A program made the translations under genes and the position numbers. Positions 1 to 7,564 of a stretch of 39,264 nt of DNA are shown piece after piece. Source of the stretch: Candidatus Glassbacteria bacterium (GTDB lineage: Bacteria; Gemmatimonadota; Glassbacteria; GWA2-58-10); assembly GCA_019456185.1 (NCBI GenBank), contig VRUH01000036.1:1-39264 (forward strand), written 5' to 3'. Within the stretch, counting starts at the first letter, position 1, and the number at the start of each line of letters is the position of its first letter. The notes beneath the pieces are model-generated. The model made no database searches, was not told the DNA's origin, and saw nothing but the letters and a program-made list of their open reading frames with translations.

Positions 1-179
1 TCGAAAAACTTAAATTACTGAAACCCAATCAACCTCAATTAGCTCTGTCCCTCAAATTTTAACCGGACAGTACTGATTGTGATTATGTTAAGTCACATAG
101 CCTGGATTACAATAATGGTATCGGAAAAGTCTTTATTAAAAGAGACAACTCAATATTCCCATATAGCAGTGAGCCATCT

Positions 180-404
180 ATGGACTGGATTCCAAATGAA
201 GAATACTCTACTAATGAAATAATTAGAGATATGTCATATATGACTCTTGAAATGCAAAGCTATCTTATTGATTTACAATCGAATAGATACGAGTTTAAGT
301 CAAAAGAATTTCAAAAATTAATGCGGCAACAGATAAGTTATGATAAAATTGATAATAAAAGAAGGTTCAGATACTTGGATAAATCTTGGCATCAAAATAA
401 ATAA
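180..404 (+). CDS. AT-rich hypothetical ORF, probably the 3' part of an interrupted gene
   Basis: The function is not recognised. The 74-residue product is charged and rich in Asn, Lys and Tyr, and its AT-rich codons differ sharply from the GC-rich genes that follow. The same frame is open upstream from position 63, where no ATG or GTG start is seen, and beyond a TAA at 60-62 it continues to the window edge as a plausible coding stretch. The ATG at 180 has no clear Shine-Dalgarno. I therefore read it as the tail of a longer gene broken by a nonsense codon (or a sequencing error), not as a small gene with its own start. The base composition resembles that of the gene at 5198-6226, so both may have been acquired horizontally. 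Confidence 0.4.
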   Translation: MDWIPNEEYSTNEIIRDMSYMTLEMQSYLIDLQSNRYEFKSKEFQKLMRQQISYDKIDNKRRFRYLDKSWHQNK

Positions 405-440
405 ATTCTAAAAGCTTTTTACACCTTTAGGAGTAATTCA

Positions 441-2207
441 GTGCATCGTTCAGCAGTGTTATCTATAAATTTTCTCGTTTTCGCAATCCTAACCCTCCGC
501 GCCGCCGCGCCGTCAACCCCCAAGGTGGACAAGGTGCTCCCGGCCTCGCCATCGCCCCTGGCCGATGCTCCCGGTGTGTTTTTCTACGAGCAGTGCGACA
601 CGATAGCCGACCTCCAATCGCGCTGGCAGAACGTGGGCGACGACGACGGGAATTTCGCGCTCAGCACGGCCGATGCCCTCAGCGGCGGCCGGTCACTCCG
701 GCAGAAATACCGTCCCCTGAGCGAGTACGGGGAAGGCGAGGACCCCGGCAGCGCTGGCTGGGTGGGACGCTTTTTCGGCGACAAGACCTCGCACCAAAGC
801 TCGATTCCTCCGGAGCAGCAGGGCAAGTACACCACGGCCGTGGCGAGCTGGTACCACAAGTTCGAGGAAGGTTTCACTCCCCGCGACGGCTGGCACTTTC
901 CACCCAAGATGGCCCGGATGCGCTGCTATCTGGCCGGCAACTGGAACACCAAATACTCGATCCTGTTCTGGTTCGCCGGTGAAGACGCCCACATGTCGAT
1001 CGAGCGGCACACGTATATCTCCGAGGCCCACCGCGAGTGGCCGCCGAACCACACGGCGCCCTTCCGGTTATCCAACCCCCTTAACGTCGGCCGTTGGATC
1101 CATTTCGAACTTCGCGTAGAGCTGGGCGATGGGCCGCGCAGCGACCGTGTGCAGGCCTGGGCCGACGGGCTGCTGGTCTGCGATATCGCCGGGGACGATA
1201 TCGCCGCCGGACACCGCGAGACCACGCTGAACTGTATGCAATGGGACTGCTACTGGAACGGTGGCAGCCCGGTGGCGCAGAGCCGGTTTTTCGACGACAT
1301 GGTTGTCAGCACCGAGCGGATCGGGCCGTTACGCGCCGGGCTGAACCCCAAAATTGTCAAGACGCCTTTCAGCGGCGGCGGCGATTCCCAGGGCGGCTGG
1401 GAGGCCGAGCTGGCCCAGGGGGTTCAGCGCGAACTGGTCAAGGACAAGGTGCTTGACGGAATAGTGATCGGTTACCGCGAGCCGGAAGTGGATTACACCA
1501 CAGTCTGGCGCGGGGCGCTGGAGGGCGGCGGCAACGAGCTGGAAGTCAGCGTGGCCAACGGTGAGTTTACCGGCCCGCGCGCCGGAGAAGGCGGACTGGC
1601 CGCCAATACCCTGCATTTCGTGCGGGTGCGGCAGAAAAACACTGCCGGCGAGTGGTCGGACTGGTCGGCGTGGCATTCGGGGTTCGCCACCGCCTGGCCG
1701 GAGGGCACGCCCGCCGAGCAGAAATCTCTCCCGGAAGGCTACCTGGCCGAGGCCGGGGCCGCCGTGCTCGGCCTGGACGAAACGCCGCCGGAGATCAGGT
1801 ATGTGCGCGGTCCCTCGAGCGTGGCGGACACCGCGGGACCGTATGGGGTGACCGCGGAGATTATCGAGGAAAATCCGCTGAACGTTTATTTGTATTACCG
1901 TTTCGACGGGCAGGGGGAATACGAGCGGGTGCCGATGACGCGCGAGGCGGGAAATACTTTCGCGGCCGGCCTGCCGGGACGACCGGCCGGGACCCTGGTC
2001 GAATACTACGTGCGGGCCCTGGACGGCTTCGAGCATTACACCTATCGGCCGGCGGACTACGTACAAAATCCTTACAGTTTCCGGGTGCTGGAGCCCTCGC
2101 GCTGGGACCTCGACGGCGACGGTGAGTTCGGCCTGGGAGACCTGGTCGAATTCGTCCGTACCGCCGTGCGCGGCGGAGCGGACATGCTGGCCGGGCTTAA
2201 CCGTTAG
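441..2207 (+). CDS. Secreted multidomain protein with ConA-like, Fn3/Ig-like and C-terminal dockerin-like segments
   Basis: The start is GTG at 441, with AGGAG at 429-433. Residues 1-23 form a signal peptide. Residues about 45-300 look like a concanavalin-like beta-sandwich as found in polysaccharide-lyase or LamG-type proteins (Trp/Tyr-rich strands, repeated HFE and FDDM-type segments). Residues about 305-425 and 445-545 look like two Fn3/Ig-like modules; the second follows a Thr-Pro-Pro-Glu linker. The C-terminus (555-588) starts WDLDGDGEFGLGDL, a Ca-binding loop with Asp at 556, 558 and 560 as in one dockerin repeat. The protein is probably extracellular and binds or displays on polysaccharide; no catalytic residues can be assigned. 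Its stop overlaps the stop of the convergent next gene by 3 bases. Confidence 0.8.
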   Translation: MHRSAVLSINFLVFAILTLRAAAPSTPKVDKVLPASPSPLADAPGVFFYEQCDTIADLQSRWQNVGDDDGNFALSTADALSGGRSLRQKYRPLSEYGEGEDPGSAGWVGRFFGDKTSHQSSIPPEQQGKYTTAVASWYHKFEEGFTPRDGWHFPPKMARMRCYLAGNWNTKYSILFWFAGEDAHMSIERHTYISEAHREWPPNHTAPFRLSNPLNVGRWIHFELRVELGDGPRSDRVQAWADGLLVCDIAGDDIAAGHRETTLNCMQWDCYWNGGSPVAQSRFFDDMVVSTERIGPLRAGLNPKIVKTPFSGGGDSQGGWEAELAQGVQRELVKDKVLDGIVIGYREPEVDYTTVWRGALEGGGNELEVSVANGEFTGPRAGEGGLAANTLHFVRVRQKNTAGEWSDWSAWHSGFATAWPEGTPAEQKSLPEGYLAEAGAAVLGLDETPPEIRYVRGPSSVADTAGPYGVTAEIIEENPLNVYLYYRFDGQGEYERVPMTREAGNTFAAGLPGRPAGTLVEYYVRALDGFEHYTYRPADYVQNPYSFRVLEPSRWDLDGDGEFGLGDLVEFVRTAVRGGADMLAGLNR

Positions 2208-3139
2208 AACGGTTCCCAGCTAATTGTCGATTCCATGGTTACCGGCATTTTCCTGCCAGCGAACAATTTCGGCCCGTCCACCAGCGAGTAGCTGCCGTTG
2301 ATCACAATTTTCAGCTCGCGGTGAGTGATCCAGCCGCTGTCGAGGTCGATCCGGAAAGTTCCTGTCTGGACGCCCTCCAGTTCCATCTCCACTTCGAGCG
2401 GACCCAGCTTGCGCCGCAGGCTTTCCCCGCCGGTCGACAGCACCGCGTCCATCCCGACCACCGCCTCTCCTCCGGCCACTTCCCGCAAAGTCAGTTCTCC
2501 CCTGCGCTGAATCGGCAAGGCATTTCCGGTGTCGTTCACTCTCCAGCTTTCTCCCGGGTCCACGGGCCGCGGGGGATAGACGCCGAACAGCTGGCCCAGC
2601 ATCTCTTTCTGGGCCTGTTCTCCCGCCATCTCGCGCAGCCCATCCACCACCATCTCCCGCGAGTCGCCGTCGGGCAACTCGACACCGGAAGCCATTTTCT
2701 CGGTTATCCGGTCCAGCCCCAGCAGATCAAGGACTTTCCCCCTGGAATCGAGCCGGAGCGTGTAACTCTCGCCGACCAGCCTGGCCAGTCCTTTTGCCAG
2801 GGGATGTTCGGGTTCCCCGCCGGTGTTCGAGTCCCAGCGCACATCGCCCCGGATACTCTCGAGCTCCACCGAGACGGCCTCGTGCCTGACCGCCAGCGTG
2901 AACTCTCCCTCCCGCGTGGCCCGCAGAACCGTGAACGTGTAATAGATCACAATCCGCTGGCTCATCTCTATCTCGATCCCCGCCATCGACTGGACCATCC
3001 GGTTGAAACTCTCCGAACGCACGCGATAGCTTGCTCCCGGGCGAAGGTTCAGTTTCAGCTCCACCGCCGCTCCGGAACCGGCCGGAGACAGGCAGATGGC
3101 CAGCAAGATGGCGGTCAGGAATCCGATCAGGGTTTTCAT
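2204..3139 (-). CDS. DUF6263-like secreted protein
   Basis: The start is the ATG at 3139, preceded by AAGGGA; an upstream in-frame start at 3175 would put 12 residues before an otherwise normal signal peptide. The protein begins MKTLIGFLTAILLAICL and would be cleaved near GSGAA, giving about 290 mature residues. The rest is beta-rich, with a repeated pattern of Leu-Arg-Pro-Gly and VDPGESW-type segments seen in DUF6263 proteins, whose function is unknown. Periplasmic or cell-surface location is inferred. It converges on the multidomain protein gene, and the two coding ends overlap by four bases (2204-2207), leaving no room for a terminator between them. Confidence 0.75.
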   Translation of the reverse strand: MKTLIGFLTAILLAICLSPAGSGAAVELKLNLRPGASYRVRSESFNRMVQSMAGIEIEMSQRIVIYYTFTVLRATREGEFTLAVRHEAVSVELESIRGDVRWDSNTGGEPEHPLAKGLARLVGESYTLRLDSRGKVLDLLGLDRITEKMASGVELPDGDSREMVVDGLREMAGEQAQKEMLGQLFGVYPPRPVDPGESWRVNDTGNALPIQRRGELTLREVAGGEAVVGMDAVLSTGGESLRRKLGPLEVEMELEGVQTGTFRIDLDSGWITHRELKIVINGSYSLVDGPKLFAGRKMPVTMESTISWEPF

Positions 3140-3174
3140 CGCTTTCCCTTGATGAATTAACAGCGTGCAGAGCA

Positions 3175-3203
3175 AATGTAAGCCACGACGAACGAGCGGA
3201 CAA
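3175..3203 (-). promoter_or_regulatory. Candidate sigma70 promoter for the DUF6263-like gene
   Basis: On the minus strand TTGTCC (3198-3203), a 17-base spacer and TACATT (3175-3180) lie about 36 bases upstream of the ATG at 3139. Each hexamer matches the consensus at four of six positions, so this is only a moderate candidate. Confidence 0.35.
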
Positions 3204-3213
3204 CCCGGCGGCT

Positions 3214-3249
3214 AAAAAAACCCGCCACCGCGACAGTCGCGATGGCGGG
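3214..3249 (-). terminator. Rho-independent terminator after the Rrf2 transcript
   Basis: Bases 3221-3233 pair with 3237-3249 (CCCGCCA/TGGCGGG plus an inner GC-rich stem, three-base loop). The one mismatch on the plus strand becomes a G-U pair in minus-strand RNA, and a run of seven T (3214-3220) follows on that strand. It ends transcription of the Rrf2 gene and the 30-codon ORF. Confidence 0.85.
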
Positions 3250-3266
3250 CAGGATCTTACAACACA

Positions 3267-3359
3267 CTAAAAGCAACTCACATATCTGGTCTGCGCCTGG
3301 GCGATACCCACCGGAAACAGCGTGCCGAACGCAAGCAGCAGCAGTCCGATCGAGAGCAT
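3267..3359 (-). CDS. 30-residue signal-peptide mini-ORF downstream of the Rrf2 regulator
   Basis: This ORF is too short for ordinary gene calling. The ATG at 3359 has GGAG eight bases upstream, and the product reads MLSIGLLLLAFGTLF then PVGIAQAQTRYVSCF. A hydrophobic core is followed by an AQA|Q signal-peptidase-like site, leaving only eight residues (QTRYVSCF). It starts 15 bases after the Rrf2 stop, in the same frame, and ends 17 bases before a strong terminator, so it should share the Rrf2 transcript. It could encode a short exported peptide, a leader peptide, or be the surviving 5' end of a deleted secreted-protein gene. No homologue is recognised. Confidence 0.45.
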   Translation of the reverse strand: MLSIGLLLLAFGTLFPVGIAQAQTRYVSCF

Positions 3360-3374
3360 GCCGTAAACTCCGGA

Positions 3375-3776
3375 TCAGCTTGCCGAACTCAGTTTCTCCA
3401 GAGTTGTCGTATTAAGAAAATCGAGATACTTTCCCCGCACCTCGCCCCACATCTCGTGCAGGCCGCAGGGATCGTTATCGTCGCAGGGCTCATCGCACAT
3501 AAGGCAGTTGCTCAGACGGCTGAGGTGGTCGAGGGGATCTATCACCTCGAAAAGCGTGATCTCCGCGGCAGGCCGGTTGAGGCGGAACCCGCCCGTGCGG
3601 CCCCGCTGTGAGCGAAGCAAGCCCACGCGGGTCAGCGAATGTAATATCTTTGACAGATATTGCCGGGGGATATCCAGACTGCTGCTGATCTCTTTCACCA
3701 GCACGTAGCCGTCTCCTCCATGCCTGGCAAGGTAAACGAGCGCTTTCAAGGCGTATCTGCCGGTTTGCGATAACAT
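3375..3776 (-). CDS. Rrf2-family transcriptional regulator, IscR-like with Fe-S ligands
   Basis: The start is the ATG at 3776 (product begins MLSQTGRYALKALVYLA). It has AAAGGA ten bases upstream, whereas the in-frame GTG at 3785 is too close to that site. The 133-residue protein has the Rrf2 winged helix at 1-60 and then Cys91, Cys94, Cys98, Cys104 and His107. Escherichia coli IscR binds its [2Fe-2S] cluster through Cys92, Cys98, Cys104 and His107, so the spacing fits a cluster-sensing repressor or activator. Its regulon is not visible here. It is transcribed away from the methyltransferase gene and is followed by a mini-ORF and a terminator. Confidence 0.9.
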   Translation of the reverse strand: MLSQTGRYALKALVYLARHGGDGYVLVKEISSSLDIPRQYLSKILHSLTRVGLLRSQRGRTGGFRLNRPAAEITLFEVIDPLDHLSRLSNCLMCDEPCDDNDPCGLHEMWGEVRGKYLDFLNTTTLEKLSSAS

Positions 3777-3800
3777 GATATTCACATCCTTTAATCTTGT

Positions 3801-3829
3801 AAATTATTTAACCTTATTCTGCCTGTCAA
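3801..3829 (-). promoter_or_regulatory. Candidate sigma70 promoter for the Rrf2 gene
   Basis: A perfect TTGACA -35 (complement of 3824-3829), a 17-base spacer and a weak TAATTT -10 (complement of 3801-3806) lie just upstream of the Rrf2 start. The -35 continues as TTGACAGGCA, the same ten bases as in the response-regulator promoter near 33.05 kb. A GTTTC/GAAAC inverted repeat at 3830-3848 adjoins it and could be an autoregulatory site; that is a guess. Confidence 0.5.
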
Positions 3830-3962
3830 GTTTCAAGTAAAATGAAACATTGCGCTAACATTTACTATCCTTGCCGTGTTATCTTTTCTTTGAAAATCCT
3901 CTGCCAAATTAACTTTCAACGCCCGTAAAAGTTTACTGTTGAAGCTCGAAGGTGGTTTATTG

Positions 3963-5129
3963 ATGGCCGATCAATACCTGCAGGCGGGAATTACCGCGCT
4001 GGATGAACTGCTGGCTCAACTCTCTCCCCGGCCGCGAAAAATTCTTGTGATAAGGTGCGCTCCCCCGGCGATGTTCGACCCGCTGCTGCGAAAGCTCGAT
4101 ACCGCCATCCCCGGCGCAGAACTGGCGGTGCTCTGCCATCGGGATCGGTCAGTGGACGGGCGCAGGTGCATTATTTACAACTGTGACGGTTTTTTCCGTG
4201 CCGAACACGCACCGCTTCGGGAACTGAAAGCCGAAAAATTCGACCTGGCGGTCCTGCCCTACGCCACCGACCGCCGGGATGCTCCGTTCTACCACGAGGT
4301 AGACCGGATTGCCCTGGCCAGCGGAGCGAAAAAGATGGTGATAACCTACCGCGACGGCGTGGCGCTGGAAGCCGACAGCGGATTTTTCGAACGCAAGGAA
4401 CTGGCGGTTGTCCGTCCCTGGCTGGCCAGTCGCGAACGCGCAGTCGGGGAAATCTGCGCTTTCACGGGCGAGCAGCCGGACGAGGTGCTTGAGAAATGCG
4501 AGATGGCCGGGCTGAGGGCGGTCAAACTCTGGCAGGAAACCGGCCCGCAAACCGAACAACAGGTGCGCGAATACTACGGCGGCAATGATTTCTACGTCTA
4601 CGAGCTGATCAAGACCGAGTACAACGGTGACCGCCGGGAAATTCTGAACGCGGTGCTGGCCGAGTGCGAGCCGGGAGTGAGCGTGGTGGACTATGGCGGC
4701 GGGGTGGGCATTTTTACTATCCCCCTGGCCGAGAAAGGCTGCCGGGTGACCCACCTCGACCTGCCGGGGCCGCTGCTGGATTTCGCCGGATTCAGGTTCA
4801 GAAGGCGGGGGCTGGATGCAACCCTGCTGGCCGCCGTGAGCGAAGAGCCGCTCGAGCAGAGTTATGAAATCATCCTCTCGGTATTCGTGGTGGAACACCT
4901 GGTGGACCCCCAGCGGACGCTGGCCCACCTCGAACGCCATCTGGCCCCCGGGGGGAAAATGCTGCTGGCGGTGGATTTCGAGGACCGCCGCGAGGCCGAT
5001 GAACTCCTGCCGCTGCACCTGACTCACCTGGAACGCGATGAGTACTACCGCCGGATGGAGGAGATGGGATTGGTGAGGCTGCGCAGTTGCCGGGAGTTGG
5101 ATGTCTTCATGCGCGGGGGGGAAGTATAG
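3963..5129 (+). CDS. SAM-dependent methyltransferase with an N-terminal Rossmann-like extension
   Basis: The ATG at 3963 has AAGGTGG seven bases upstream; an in-frame TTG at 3939 has no such site. The C-terminal part (residues about 200-388) is a class I methyltransferase: motif I is VVDYGGGVG near residue 243, followed by an acidic THLDL strand end, a VVEHLVDP motif and a LAPGGKMLL strand. The first 150 residues hold another alpha/beta segment (KILVIRCAPP, FDLAVLPYA, KKMVITYRDG) that resembles the N-terminal half of GT-B enzymes such as GT9; this part is only a fold-level guess. The substrate is unknown. Neighbouring surface-glycan genes at 6.4-9.4 kb make sugar or glycolipid methylation possible, but they are not in the same operon. 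Confidence 0.75.
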   Translation: MADQYLQAGITALDELLAQLSPRPRKILVIRCAPPAMFDPLLRKLDTAIPGAELAVLCHRDRSVDGRRCIIYNCDGFFRAEHAPLRELKAEKFDLAVLPYATDRRDAPFYHEVDRIALASGAKKMVITYRDGVALEADSGFFERKELAVVRPWLASRERAVGEICAFTGEQPDEVLEKCEMAGLRAVKLWQETGPQTEQQVREYYGGNDFYVYELIKTEYNGDRREILNAVLAECEPGVSVVDYGGGVGIFTIPLAEKGCRVTHLDLPGPLLDFAGFRFRRRGLDATLLAAVSEEPLEQSYEIILSVFVVEHLVDPQRTLAHLERHLAPGGKMLLAVDFEDRREADELLPLHLTHLERDEYYRRMEEMGLVRLRSCRELDVFMRGGEV

Positions 5130-5197
5130 CTTTTTTCAGCATACCCCGGTGAGGGTGTGTGTATCAAGCCACCTTGCCCCTTTTGGCGACTTTAAAT

Positions 5198-6226
5198 TCA
5201 ATATTCAGTTTCTTCAAGTATTGCAGATGCCATATTAAAGCGCTGATAATATATGGGTATATTAAATTTACCTCGCAATGTATTCAAATAAATTTGATCT
5301 TCCTTGTTCATTATATTTGGAGATACAATTATCAATTTTGAGGCTACTTTGTTATCCGGATAATAGGAATATTCAAGCAATTGTGTCAATCCCTCTCTAA
5401 TACAAGTTTTGAGAGAATTTTTGGTTTTTATCTCATAGAAAACATACCTCTCCTTATCCGTTTTTAAAACCACATCAATGCTCGTACCGAATCCCGTTGC
5501 TTTCTCTGTGCCCACATTATTACTTCCATATTTTGAGGTTAACAGTTTGTATATATCTGTTTGAATTCGGTTATGTGCCAAATCTTTTTTCTGGCTTTGG
5601 CCTTGATAAGTTGAGGTTACTGAATCTTTGCCTTCCTTATGTCCAGGTACAAAGATAAAATTACCGCGCTCTAGCTTAGGCTCACATACTTTGTCTTTTA
5701 AATTATAATAGTCAGAAGTTATTGATGGATCATCGCTTATAAGTTTCATTGGAGTGCCATCTATTTCCATCTCTGATAATTTAAATTTGATTGTAGAAAA
5801 ATATTCAGGATCAATTTTTTTGAATTCTGCAACATCTGCATCTACTTCTCTTATCTGTTCCTCCATTTCAGATAACCATTTCCTGTCCTTATACGCATTG
5901 TAAGTTAATCTTGATTCTTCAAGAGTAATTATTTTAACATTTTTGAGCCTTCCAATCCAAAAGCGCCTTTTTGTCTTATTATTAATAGAATAAAGGGATA
6001 TATTAAATTTTTTCCCTATGTATTTATTCTTAGGTGTTCTGGTCGCCTGTAGATATGCATAATGATACCCATCAATAATCTTTTTGGTATCCAGCAACCA
6101 TTCTTCATGCCCAAAACCGTATAAATACTCATATGCTTCTTTATTTCGACTTTTTCCATCCTTCCCTGATGGTTTTTCCCAATTGTTGCTACTCCAACAT
6201 ATTCGCGCAACTTTTTCTTCTGTCAT
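5198..6226 (-). CDS. AT-rich PD-(D/E)XK nuclease-like protein, possible restriction or defence enzyme
   Basis: The ATG at 6226 has a strong AAAGGAGG site six bases upstream. The 342-residue protein is strongly AT-rich and stands between GC-rich genes, a sign of horizontal transfer. The C-terminal domain (about 215-342) carries a PD-(D/E)XK pattern: Asp251, Glu265-Ile-Lys267, and Gln282-x3-Tyr286, the last resembling the RecB/Cas4-type QxxxY motif. The N-terminal 120 residues begin ARICW and contain YGFGHEEWLLDT (36-47) and GYHYAYLQ (53-60); from memory this block recurs with similar nuclease domains in proteins left unnamed. A DNA-modification reader joined to a nuclease would suit a type IV restriction enzyme, but nothing in the sequence proves that role. 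No methylase or partner gene adjoins it. Confidence 0.7.
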   Translation of the reverse strand: MTEEKVARICWSSNNWEKPSGKDGKSRNKEAYEYLYGFGHEEWLLDTKKIIDGYHYAYLQATRTPKNKYIGKKFNISLYSINNKTKRRFWIGRLKNVKIITLEESRLTYNAYKDRKWLSEMEEQIREVDADVAEFKKIDPEYFSTIKFKLSEMEIDGTPMKLISDDPSITSDYYNLKDKVCEPKLERGNFIFVPGHKEGKDSVTSTYQGQSQKKDLAHNRIQTDIYKLLTSKYGSNNVGTEKATGFGTSIDVVLKTDKERYVFYEIKTKNSLKTCIREGLTQLLEYSYYPDNKVASKLIIVSPNIMNKEDQIYLNTLRGKFNIPIYYQRFNMASAILEETEY

Positions 6227-6290
6227 TTTTCCTCCTTTGCAGTGTCAAGGTATGCGGTCCAGCGGTTAGCACAATAACAGCATTAAGGAA

Positions 6291-6428
6291 GACACACCCC
6301 TGTTTCCCCTCTTATTAGAGGGGACTTGGTCCGGCAGCCACTCTCCCGCGGTTTTGAGGTGTGGTTGGAGGGCGGGAAATTCCCCTCTACCAAGAGGGGT
6401 GCCCGCGTAAAGCGGGCGGGGTGTGTTA
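6291..6428. repeat. Inverted pair of palindromic REP-like repeat units
   Basis: The right unit (6379-6428) contains CCCCTCT/AGAGGGG (6382-6388 with 6393-6399), a second hairpin GCCCGC/GCGGGC (6401-6406 with 6412-6417) and ends GGGGTGTGTTA. The left unit (6291-6327) is in the opposite direction: ACACACCCC, then CCCCTCT/AGAGGGG (6306-6312 with 6317-6323), without the second hairpin. A third unit lies at 24631-24683. The pair fills the gap between the AT-rich nuclease gene and manC, and the terminal TTA supplies the manC stop codon. It may also terminate manC transcription. Confidence 0.75.
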
Positions 6429-7517
6429 CCGACCCCCGCCTTTCAGACTCTTAACCAACGCTTTGATCTCCTCGACGCGCTCTTTCGTCGCCACCAGCGT
6501 ACGGTTGCCGACGCGCACCACCACCAGGTCGCTCACTCCAATCAGAGCTACCGTCTCACTCTCGTCCTCGCAGAATACCAGGTTGCCGCCAGCGTCCAGC
6601 ACCTCCAGGCCGCCCCGGTGCGCGTTGCCGTCTGAATCGCTGTCGAGAAACTCCTCCAGGGCCAGCCACCCGCCGACATCGTTCCATTCGAACCGGGCGG
6701 CCAGCATGTGGACTGCCTCCGCGCCCTCCATCACGCCGAAATCTATCGAGGTCGCCTCCAGCGGCTCGAACGATTCGGCCAGCGCCCGGGTCCATTGCGG
6801 AGTCCCGTCGGCCTCGACCGCCCGGCTCAAGTGGCGCACGTGGTCCGGCAACTGGCGCTCCAGCTCGCCGGTGATTGTCTCGATACTCCAGATAAACATC
6901 CCGCTGTTCCAGTAGTACCGGCCAGAGGAGAGATACTCCTCAGCGGTGGGGGCATCGGGCTTTTCAACGAACCTGATCAGCTCGTAATGACCGATCCCGT
7001 CGTCATCGGCCACCTCTCTCCCGCGCTCGAGGTAGCCGTAACAGGTGGCGGGATAATTGGGCTGTACGCCGAACGTATAGATCACCGGCTTGACGGCCGC
7101 CGCCCGCGCGGCCGAAAGCAGAGTCCGCTGGAACAGCTCCACTGGACGGATCAGGTGGTCGGCGGTCAGCACGGCCATTACCGGGTTGCCCCACCTTCTG
7201 CGGGCCAGCAGAGCCGCCAGAGCCACGGCCGCGGCCGTATCCCGGCGCATCGGCTCGCCGATCACGTTCTCCGCCGGCAGTGACGGCAGCTGCTCGCGAA
7301 CCAGCCCTGTCAGCACCTCGTTGGTCAGCACCATGATCCGTTCATCAGGCACCAGCCCGGCCACCCGGTCGTAACTCTGCTGAATCAGACTGCGGCCGCC
7401 GAACAGGTTGAGAAACTGCTTGGGACGCTCCTCGGTACTCATCGGCCAGAACCGCGTTCCTGCCCCCCCGGCCATGATCATCACCACCAGATCCACATCA
7501 TTTGCTGCGTTTGACAT
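6426..7517 (-). CDS. manC: Mannose-1-phosphate guanylyltransferase
   Basis: The enzyme makes GDP-mannose from mannose 1-phosphate and GTP in the cytoplasm, supplying mannose or fucose units for surface glycans. The start is the ATG at 7517 (MSNAANDVDLVVMIMAGG) with GGGAG upstream; the longer frame to 7625 adds a low-complexity extension and is not used. The nucleotidyltransferase signature GGAGTRFWPMS lies at about residues 17-27, followed by RPKQFLNL, TADHLI and FVEKPDAP. The 363-residue length matches the short form without the C-terminal isomerase domain. It is divergent from the glycosyltransferase gene. Its TAA stop lies inside a repeat element. Confidence 0.92.
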   Translation of the reverse strand: MSNAANDVDLVVMIMAGGAGTRFWPMSTEERPKQFLNLFGGRSLIQQSYDRVAGLVPDERIMVLTNEVLTGLVREQLPSLPAENVIGEPMRRDTAAAVALAALLARRRWGNPVMAVLTADHLIRPVELFQRTLLSAARAAAVKPVIYTFGVQPNYPATCYGYLERGREVADDDGIGHYELIRFVEKPDAPTAEEYLSSGRYYWNSGMFIWSIETITGELERQLPDHVRHLSRAVEADGTPQWTRALAESFEPLEATSIDFGVMEGAEAVHMLAARFEWNDVGGWLALEEFLDSDSDGNAHRGGLEVLDAGGNLVFCEDESETVALIGVSDLVVVRVGNRTLVATKERVEEIKALVKSLKGGGR

Positions 7518-7564
7518 TTCCACTCCCGCCTGAGTTTTCGCCGGTGCCCGTCCGTACCGGCCCC

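Noticed and set aside
6291-6428. CRISPR array
   Set aside because: There are only two inverted hairpin units with no regular spacer spacing; the structure is REP-like.
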